Assembly: GCF_001939045.1 (NCBI RefSeq)
Contig: NZ_MKIM01000032.1
Span: 362 to 64,361, forward strand
Direction: 5' to 3'
Length of the DNA stretch: 64,000 bases
Source: Rhizobium oryziradicis
Lineage (GTDB): Bacteria; Pseudomonadota; Alphaproteobacteria; Rhizobiales; Rhizobiaceae
The notes below the pieces were generated by a model. That model worked only from the letters and a program-made list of their open reading frames with translations. It was not told where the DNA came from and made no database searches. This document shows positions 59,001-64,000 of the stretch, piece by piece (position 1 is the stretch's first letter; each line of letters starts with the position of its first letter). The translations under genes were made by a program, and so were the position numbers.

Positions 59001-59573
59001 GGCAGTGTCGATCAGGATCGCTTCATCGGCAAACCACCAATTGCAATTGCGCGTGCCGCCAATGCCTTTGATGGCGTCGCTGCCCAGCGCTTCGCCCAGC
59101 GGAAATTGCAGGCCCGAATTGGTCAAGGCCGTGGTTTTGCCAGAGCCAGGTGCTCCAAAAATCACATACCACGGCAAATCATACATATAGCCGAAGCGTT
59201 TTTTGGTGATGCGCTGCAACAGCGCCATCGCTTCCTTCAAGCGTGTTTGGATTTCACCAACTTCGGCATTGCGGCTGGCCAGCGCCTGCTGCTCGATGCT
59301 GTCAACCAGCTCGGCGTCCTGTTTGCGAGCGCGCAGCGTGGTGATCGCCATATAGATCAGCCACACGGCAACAATCGCAACAATGGTCCAGATTCTTGCC
59401 GTCGAGGTGGCAAAGGGCTTGAAGCTGCCAAACGCCAGAAGATAACCGTAGAACCAGATGATCACGCAGATCGCAATCACCCAAATGACAGAGATAAAGC
59501 GTCTGCCAACAATGCCCGCATAGCTATCCACATAGGAGCGGATCGAATAAAAATAGCTGAGAGGATTGATCAT
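56085..59573 (-). CDS. tssM: T6SS membrane complex protein TssM (IcmF)
   Basis: Inner-membrane core of the T6SS trans-envelope complex, 1162 residues. Two membrane segments lie near residues 26-50 and 61-80, and a third near 430-450 (YGLAIAAVAIVFTGWATTYYQ). An intact Walker A GAPGSGKTT is at residues 140-148, so ATP binding is likely. The long periplasmic part ends in the IcmF C-terminal beta domain (about from VTINVKPVSLTDASNAVML). It overlaps tssL by 4 bp. TssJ, its outer-membrane partner, is not in the window. Confidence 0.95.
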   Translation of the reverse strand: MINPLSYFYSIRSYVDSYAGIVGRRFISVIWVIAICVIIWFYGYLLAFGSFKPFATSTARIWTIVAIVAVWLIYMAITTLRARKQDAELVDSIEQQALASRNAEVGEIQTRLKEAMALLQRITKKRFGYMYDLPWYVIFGAPGSGKTTALTNSGLQFPLGEALGSDAIKGIGGTRNCNWWFADEAILIDTAGRYTTQDDLDGSSKAGWEGFLGLLRRYRRSQPVNGALVTLSIGDLMTRDPEAQREELRAIRKRLSELDEYLGARAPVYVLLTKADLLTGFVEFYDGFNKSDREQVWGMTFGLDESYGAKTLPERFNEEFSLLQQRVDAMLVERLQQEQSTELRGRIFKFPAELASLQEKLHDALVELSAGSALVEAPLIRGLYFVSATQGEETAAASSIPRARRSYFLPRLFKEVVFNEAALVARDKRLSYRQLLLRRVSYGLAIAAVAIVFTGWATTYYQNRMALIAADEKLNAYDKLILGVKVRDVDDADFLRVLPALDSLRSVTDGFAERHVWVASFGLNQADKIASRQRDAYQRALNSLLLPRMLVELQRDLTNEKDVTQTFNALKLYEMLGGLGKLDRDFVSYQAEQMFNALYPGEGRAATRRALTQHAHAMAAGSLPPIELDSRLIAKAQATIASQSVAERAYDILAGSRKARATAPWLPAQAFGPLGDKAFMRTSGAPLTEGVEGLFTATGYRNIVLPGLADAAREAMREDWVRGSDTQIKGQTLEAVSQAALQIYFDRFEQKWATVLSDITVKPSQSLGDAAETTRILSNERNIIGLAARSIAQATDLRPQGYGTATVTTVSSGNDDTIAAMLTSTMAAPDPYGKLRDALDAPAADASGKSASDSKNLAQVDAILPLLDNLHDQLSRSATSSAEVAKVFDVDSQLTKSNQDLLQEARRLPAPLDGWMAGLAADIGSLAVKSARSRISDLWAAEGASLCSTAITGRYPFDRNAKRDVTMGDFVRLFGPKGLFQTFFKQRLEPFVDQTSSPWGWKGTFGAAGIPSGAIAQFENADKIYRSFFPNGSETPEVTINVKPVSLTDASNAVMLEIEGERVVYFHGPIQAKSITWPSKQPANMSRIAFQPGGWQQAKTENGDWSPFRLFDDAKIESDRDGLFRVRFDNAGQNAEFDVQFGSVLNPFRLKAMSDFACPAQF

Positions 59574-61087
59574 GGCTTTCCTCCCTGCTGCGGTTTGCCG
59601 CTCTGATCATCCACCTGAACGGGGGGCGAAAAAATCCCGGCATCGGAGAGCTTTTCATCCGGATTGGTCAAAACCAGAATTTCCGTTCTGCGGTTCATTT
59701 CTCGGCCTTCTGCGGTGGAATTATCGGCAATCGGGTCACTGTCGGCACGCCCCTCGGTCAAGATCGCATCGCTTCCGGCGTAAGCTGCCAGAATATCGCC
59801 AACCGCCTTGGCTCTCGCCTCGGACAAATGCCAATTCGAGGGGAACTGCACCGTTTTGATCGGCACATTGTCGGTATAGCCAATCACCACAGCGCGGAAT
59901 TTCTCGGCGGCCAAAGCACCCCCGATGCGCTGGATCAGATCTTTAAATTTGGCGCTGACATCGGCACTTCCCGTATCGAAAAGCCCGGAATTGTTGATGC
60001 GAATCCGCAGGCGTCCGTTGACATCCGACAAGGACACCAATTTCTTTTCCACCTCGGGCTGAAGGAAGGCCATCAGGTTTTGCAGCCGGCTTGGTGGCTG
60101 CGGCGCTTCGACTTTCACAGGCTCTTTTGGTGGGGTCTCAATCTTTTCCGGCAGCTTGGCAGGGGTCTCCGGCGGCGGTGTGGGCACGGTGATCAGCACG
60201 CTTGGGGCTGCACGCGGCTCAAGTGCTGCCAGTCTCTGGAAGGTTCTATCTGATGTATCGTTCAAGATCAGCGTGAAAAACAGATAGCCAAGCCCAAACG
60301 CCAGCGCCAGAACCGACAAAAGGGTCCAGAGCGCCGCCATGGTCTGCAAGGGTTTGTGACGGGCATTCACGCCCTGCCAATGGGGCGAAAGTTCGCGCTC
60401 AAACACGCCATATTGGCCAAGAAGAGTTTTGTAGAGGCTATCGCGGATGCGTGCCAGCTCAAGTGCGCCGCGCGACGATACACGGGTGCGGCCTTCAAAG
60501 GCCAGTGACAGGCTGAGATAGATCAGCAGCAGCAGATCCTTGTTGGCCCCCGGCGATTGGTGAAAATGATCGAGGATATCAAACACCCGATCGCCGCCGG
60601 TCACGTCATTGTGGAAGGTCGAGACAAGGCCTGAGCGCGCCCAGCCAGCCCGCACACCCCACGGCTTGGACAGCACCACATCATCCACCGTTGCGCAGAT
60701 GACATAATGCGCCGCACGGGCGCGCTCCGGGCTGATGCGGGCGCTGGCCAGATCCCGCTCATAGCGGTTCACCGCTTCAATGCAGACGCGGCGCAGCTCT
60801 TGCGTATCCGGCTCGGCTTCAAGATAGCGAAGCGCATGCGCCAGATTGAGAAGGGCTGCTGCCGAGCGTACCAACACCGGCATTTCATGGCTGCCGAAGC
60901 GAAAATTGTCGATCAGGTGATTGACGGACACGCCACCGCCTTGTCTGGCTGCCGGATCGCCGCCGTCGACCACACTGTTGAGCAAATCGGAGACATTTTT
61001 TGCCGTCTCGTCCTGCAGCTGTTTTTCCTGCGTGACTTCGACAACGGTTGGCATGTCCTGCCAGTGGGAAGGCCGTTCTTCGCTCAT
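59570..61087 (-). CDS. tssL: T6SS protein TssL with OmpA-like peptidoglycan-binding domain
   Basis: A 505-residue evolved TssL. The N-terminal DotU domain (LLNSVVDGGD ... LVSTFHNDVTGGDRVFDILD) is cytoplasmic, one membrane segment (LWTLLSVLALAFGLGYLFFTLIL) lies near residue 265, a proline-rich linker follows (PTPPPETPAKLPEKIETPPKEP), and the C-terminus is an OmpA/MotB domain (TDNVPIKTVQFPSNWHLSEARAKAV, TEGRADSDP, NRRTEILV). The start at 61087 (MSEERPSHW) gives an ATGA overlap with tssK. In Agrobacterium TssL is the phosphorylation target that recruits Fha. Confidence 0.94.
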   Translation of the reverse strand: MSEERPSHWQDMPTVVEVTQEKQLQDETAKNVSDLLNSVVDGGDPAARQGGGVSVNHLIDNFRFGSHEMPVLVRSAAALLNLAHALRYLEAEPDTQELRRVCIEAVNRYERDLASARISPERARAAHYVICATVDDVVLSKPWGVRAGWARSGLVSTFHNDVTGGDRVFDILDHFHQSPGANKDLLLLIYLSLSLAFEGRTRVSSRGALELARIRDSLYKTLLGQYGVFERELSPHWQGVNARHKPLQTMAALWTLLSVLALAFGLGYLFFTLILNDTSDRTFQRLAALEPRAAPSVLITVPTPPPETPAKLPEKIETPPKEPVKVEAPQPPSRLQNLMAFLQPEVEKKLVSLSDVNGRLRIRINNSGLFDTGSADVSAKFKDLIQRIGGALAAEKFRAVVIGYTDNVPIKTVQFPSNWHLSEARAKAVGDILAAYAGSDAILTEGRADSDPIADNSTAEGREMNRRTEILVLTNPDEKLSDAGIFSPPVQVDDQSGKPQQGGKP

Positions 61088-62424
61088 TCTCTCAAGGCCC
61101 ATAGTTCCATCTCAAGGCCGGGAAATTCGCCAGCGAGATGCAGCGCAATTGCGCCAGATGTTTCCAATTGTTTCCAAAGCGGTACTTTGGTGTCGAGCTC
61201 GAAATAGATCGTGCCCGAACGATAGGGCAATTGGCGCGGCAGAACCGGCAATGGCCGCACCGGAATGCCGGGCAGGGCCACATTGACCAGCTCGGCAATT
61301 TTCTCCACGGGGCCAACCTTGATTTGCGCTGGCAATTTGCGCCGCACATCTTCCGCCGACATTTCGGCGCGCACGGCCAGAACAAAGCCCGCATCTTTCA
61401 GCAGGCTGCGATCGTTCAGCGTTCCGACCCGCACCCCATGGCGCCGCTCGATCAGCTCGATGGCAACCGCCGCCTGTTCCAGCACCGACGAGAGCGATGT
61501 GCGCAGATCGTCGATCACGGCAGCAAATGTTGCCTTCAGATCATCATGGCGATAGGCCGGAAAATCGGTGGCGCGTTTGCTCTCCATGGTGAAGGTGGCA
61601 ATTTCACCGGCCAGCTGAATGCAATGCTCATAAAACACCATGGGGTGAATGCGCGTCGCATTGGCCAGCAGATGCTTGAGCAGCGGATCGGCCCGGTTGA
61701 GAATTTGCAAAAGGAAGTAATCGCCCACTTCGGCTGTGCCGCGAATGGTCGGATCGCCAATGCGTTCGGCAATCGCCGTTGCACGGTGGCGCACAATGCC
61801 CAGCAATTCCGTCATCAATTCATTGAGCCTTGATGCCGCAGCACAGCTCAGGCTGGGTGGAATAAAATCGGGATCGAGGATCACCGCCCGGTCAGAGCGC
61901 ACCTCCACCACCCGCGCCAGCCCGATCAGCTCATAACCGGCCAGATTATCGCCGGTCTTGAGGAATTTCAGGTTCAATCGGGCAACATCAATCGGCGCAA
62001 TGAAATCGGTGTCAATATTGGCATCCGGCGCTTCATAATTGGACGCCACCACCCGCACGCTGTTGGCCGTGGCAGCCCCTTGGGCTGCCATATCTGCCTT
62101 GCCCGGCTGTCGGGCCGGAAGTGCCAGATAGATAATGGCGTTCTTGGTGTTTTCATCCAGATCAAGAGCGCTTGGAAGATCGGCATCTTCCGGCGCATCA
62201 AAGGGCGTGCCATCGGGCAGCAAACCACGCAGGTTGGACAGGGCAAACTGGCCAATGGCCAGCGCGCTGCGATCTATTCCGATTTCCAGCAAGCCCCACG
62301 GATAGGGCGACAGGCTGCGGGTGATCGAGCGGACCAGCCGCTCTGTCCATCGGTCTGCCTGTTGGAAATGCTGCACACGAAGAAACATGCCCTCGGTCCA
62401 GGCAACGCGGTTTTCATGCCTCAT
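61084..62424 (-). CDS. tssK: T6SS baseplate protein TssK
   Basis: Baseplate component that links the phage-like part to the membrane complex, 446 residues. The N-terminal VAWTEGMFLRVQHFQQADRWTERLV is the TssK signature, and the C-terminal domain (RSGTIYFELDTKVPLWKQLETSGAIALHLAGEFPGLEMELWAL) is the receptor-like part. The start overlaps the end of fha by 11 bp and its stop overlaps tssL. Confidence 0.95.
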   Translation of the reverse strand: MRHENRVAWTEGMFLRVQHFQQADRWTERLVRSITRSLSPYPWGLLEIGIDRSALAIGQFALSNLRGLLPDGTPFDAPEDADLPSALDLDENTKNAIIYLALPARQPGKADMAAQGAATANSVRVVASNYEAPDANIDTDFIAPIDVARLNLKFLKTGDNLAGYELIGLARVVEVRSDRAVILDPDFIPPSLSCAAASRLNELMTELLGIVRHRATAIAERIGDPTIRGTAEVGDYFLLQILNRADPLLKHLLANATRIHPMVFYEHCIQLAGEIATFTMESKRATDFPAYRHDDLKATFAAVIDDLRTSLSSVLEQAAVAIELIERRHGVRVGTLNDRSLLKDAGFVLAVRAEMSAEDVRRKLPAQIKVGPVEKIAELVNVALPGIPVRPLPVLPRQLPYRSGTIYFELDTKVPLWKQLETSGAIALHLAGEFPGLEMELWALRE

Positions 62425-63646
62425 CTTTTGTGTCTACCCCCTTGAAAGTCTCAGGCTCGGCTGCTGGCTCTGGCGCAATGGCAGGCTCACCCGTTGCAGC
62501 ACGGCGAATAAAATCCTTGATCGAAATGGTCTGGCCAGCCTCTTCAAACTGCTGGCGATAGGCGCTCCAATAGTCCCGGCCACGCAAAAACGGCAGGCGG
62601 GGTTGCTCGGCATCCACACGGGCCTCGACAATTCTTGGATCGAGCGTGTGGCTTGCTTCGCGCATCACTCTTTCAAGCGCATCGCTCAAGCGACGCTGAC
62701 GCTCAACAAGATGCTCAAGATGACGGATAATCTCCGCACCATCCGTGACGGGCAATCGCGCCGCATCATCCGACTGCATGCCAAGTGTGGCAAAGCAATC
62801 GGCACTGGCCGCGTCCAGACGCGCAAGCGTCTTGGCAAGGGTTTGCAACAGCCGCGCATCCATGCATGCAGAGGGTGCAACACGCTTTGAATCCGGTTTG
62901 GACGGCTCGGCGAAAATCTCGTCAAAATCGCTGCGCGACACAGGTGCCGGATCAGCCTCCATGATCGCAGCTTCATCCGATGCCACATCTTTTATGCGCT
63001 TTGGCGGTGCAACGCTGACCACCGTTCTGGTGGCGTTATGGTGCTCAAGCTGGCTGCCATAATCTTCGTCTTCAAACCAGTTGTCGGGCAGAACGGTTGA
63101 AGACCCCTTCACCTCCGGCGGGCCGCTCCAGCCAATATCGACATTGCGCGTCAAGGTTTTTCCGCTTTTGCCTGACGACGTTGGGGCCACGGCCCATGGT
63201 TCTTCGGCCACGCGCTCGCCCATAATGCCACGGGCGGTTTTGCCATTGGGGGCAATATCGGACAGGATCGACGAAATGGTCAGCGATTCATCACTGAGCG
63301 GCAAGGAAGACACCGGATCACCAAGATCCTCCTCCACTTCACCAATGATGGTGACAGTGAAGGCGTGGCCGCGAATATCGATCACCGAGCCATTTTTCAG
63401 CGGGCTGGTTTCGCCTTCCATCAGGGTTTTGCCATCAACCACCGTGCCATTGGCGCTCTGGTCTGACAGGCTAAAGCCTTTGCTATCGCGAAAAATCGTG
63501 CAATGCAGCTTGGAAACGCGGCGCGTATCATCTTCAATTTGCCAATCGCATTCGCGTGAGCGCCCAAGCGTGCGCCGCCCGTGCTCGATGGCCCATATGG
63601 ATTGACGACTATCCGTTTTGACTTTGGGACGCAGCTCCAGCCTCAT
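62414..63646 (-). CDS. fha: T6SS forkhead-associated protein Fha
   Basis: A 410-residue scaffold with an N-terminal FHA phosphothreonine-binding domain: GRSRECDW, VSKLHCTIF and DQSANGTVV contain the conserved Arg, Ser/His and Asn of the binding site. The C-terminal half (LLQTLAKTLARLDAASADCFATLGMQ ... RDYWSAYRQQFEEAGQ) is the ImpI/VasC-type T6SS region. In Agrobacterium, Fha binds phosphorylated TssL. It overlaps tssG by 4 bp upstream and tssK by 11 bp downstream. Confidence 0.92.
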   Translation of the reverse strand: MRLELRPKVKTDSRQSIWAIEHGRRTLGRSRECDWQIEDDTRRVSKLHCTIFRDSKGFSLSDQSANGTVVDGKTLMEGETSPLKNGSVIDIRGHAFTVTIIGEVEEDLGDPVSSLPLSDESLTISSILSDIAPNGKTARGIMGERVAEEPWAVAPTSSGKSGKTLTRNVDIGWSGPPEVKGSSTVLPDNWFEDEDYGSQLEHHNATRTVVSVAPPKRIKDVASDEAAIMEADPAPVSRSDFDEIFAEPSKPDSKRVAPSACMDARLLQTLAKTLARLDAASADCFATLGMQSDDAARLPVTDGAEIIRHLEHLVERQRRLSDALERVMREASHTLDPRIVEARVDAEQPRLPFLRGRDYWSAYRQQFEEAGQTISIKDFIRRAATGEPAIAPEPAAEPETFKGVDTKDEA

Positions 63647-64000
63647 GCCGCCGCTCCTGCCGGTTTGATGGCAAGCGCTGCCTGCCGCTCGGTCACAATC
63701 GCATCCGTACTATCACGCGAAGGCTCTGCAACCCGCGCCCAGCTGTTCCAGCCAAGACGAGCGGGCATGGCTGCGTCGCCCATTTGGCAAAAGGGCACAT
63801 CTTCCTTTTTCAAAATCACCTGCGCATCAATTTCAAACCCGCTGCCCACGAACAGCCGCGCCAGTGCAAACATATCTCTCAGACGCCGCCCGCCAGGAGC
63901 CAGCGTCAGATAATCGGCATAGTTCACCGGGCCAATGACAATGCGAAACGCCCCGCTCATATCCAGCGCCTTGCTGCCAGCCATGGCGGAAACACCAAGG
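63643..64000 (-). CDS. tssG: T6SS baseplate protein TssG, C-terminal part
   Basis: The reading frame stays open to the window edge; the visible 119 residues are the C-terminus of TssG (ImpH/VasB). RIVIGPVNYADYLTLAPGGRRLRDMFALARLFVG and PARLGWNSW are typical family blocks. The methionine at 63984 is internal, since LGVSAMAGSK continues upstream. The stop overlaps the fha start (ATGA). The rest of the T6SS operon is expected to the right. Confidence 0.9.
   Translation of the reverse strand, partial: LGVSAMAGSKALDMSGAFRIVIGPVNYADYLTLAPGGRRLRDMFALARLFVGSGFEIDAQVILKKEDVPFCQMGDAAMPARLGWNSWARVAEPSRDSTDAIVTERQAALAIKPAGAAA

Overview
The window looks like a secondary replicon (chromid or megaplasmid) or accessory chromosomal region of a member of the Rhizobiaceae close to Agrobacterium/Allorhizobium/Rhizobium. 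The basis is: repABC-type RepA and RepB partition proteins; an imp-type type VI secretion operon with the fused TagF-PppA protein and the gene order known from Agrobacterium; rhizobial intergenic repeats (RIME-like and hairpin families) between genes; exact RirA-type IRO boxes (TGA-N9-TCA) at an iron locus; and many ABC and tripartite sugar/organic-acid uptake systems. The species call is inference. No rRNA, tRNA, CRISPR array, prophage or insertion sequence was recognised.

Layout. 0.4-6.5 kb: sulfate ABC transporter (cysP-cysT-cysW-cysA), convergent with an operon of an Rrf2-type regulator and an FAD/NAD(P)-binding protein; both operons carry the same promoter-plus-dyad motif, so the Rrf2 protein probably controls both. 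6.5-11.2 kb: oxyR divergent from katG, then a secreted PQQ-type sugar dehydrogenase. 11.2-22.8 kb: a sugar ABC transporter with a GH38 alpha-mannosidase and a ROK regulator, followed by a second ROK regulator divergent from a metallophosphoesterase. 22.8-33.6 kb: a siderophore locus with a TonB receptor divergent from a seven-gene operon (serine-kinase-like ParB-fold protein, PLP decarboxylase, SbnA-like synthase, opine dehydrogenase, one NIS synthetase, MFS exporter, periplasmic binding protein). 33.7-36.1 kb: repA-repB with two identical parS-like palindromes, one inside repB, and no repC. 36.6-43.3 kb: a PhnA-like protein and an RND efflux system with two adaptor proteins and a divergent TetR regulator. 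43.4-44.7 kb: periplasmic DsrE-like and TlpA-like proteins. 44.8-52.0 kb: LysR regulator, TctCBA transporter, a shikimate/quinate dehydrogenase and 3-dehydroshikimate dehydratase. 52.3-53.4 kb: a polysaccharide export lipoprotein. 53.7-64.0 kb: minus-strand T6SS operon tssG(partial)-fha-tssK-tssL-tssM-tagF/pppA-tagE.

The most interesting system is the siderophore locus. Its five enzymes do not match staphyloferrin B (one NIS synthetase instead of three, no SbnB, no citrate synthase), but they fit step by step the structure of rhizobactin, an ethylenediamine/opine-type siderophore of lysine and malate described chemically from a rhizobium: phosphoserine formation, beta-replacement onto lysine, decarboxylation to an aminoethyl group, reductive condensation with pyruvate, and amide formation at N6. 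Both divergent promoters carry an exact IRO box, which ties the locus to iron control.

The second notable point is the repA-repB cassette without repC. It keeps a complete ParA/ParB pair and two copies of a 16-bp parS-like palindrome, but the initiator gene is replaced by about 500 bp of intergenic repeats.
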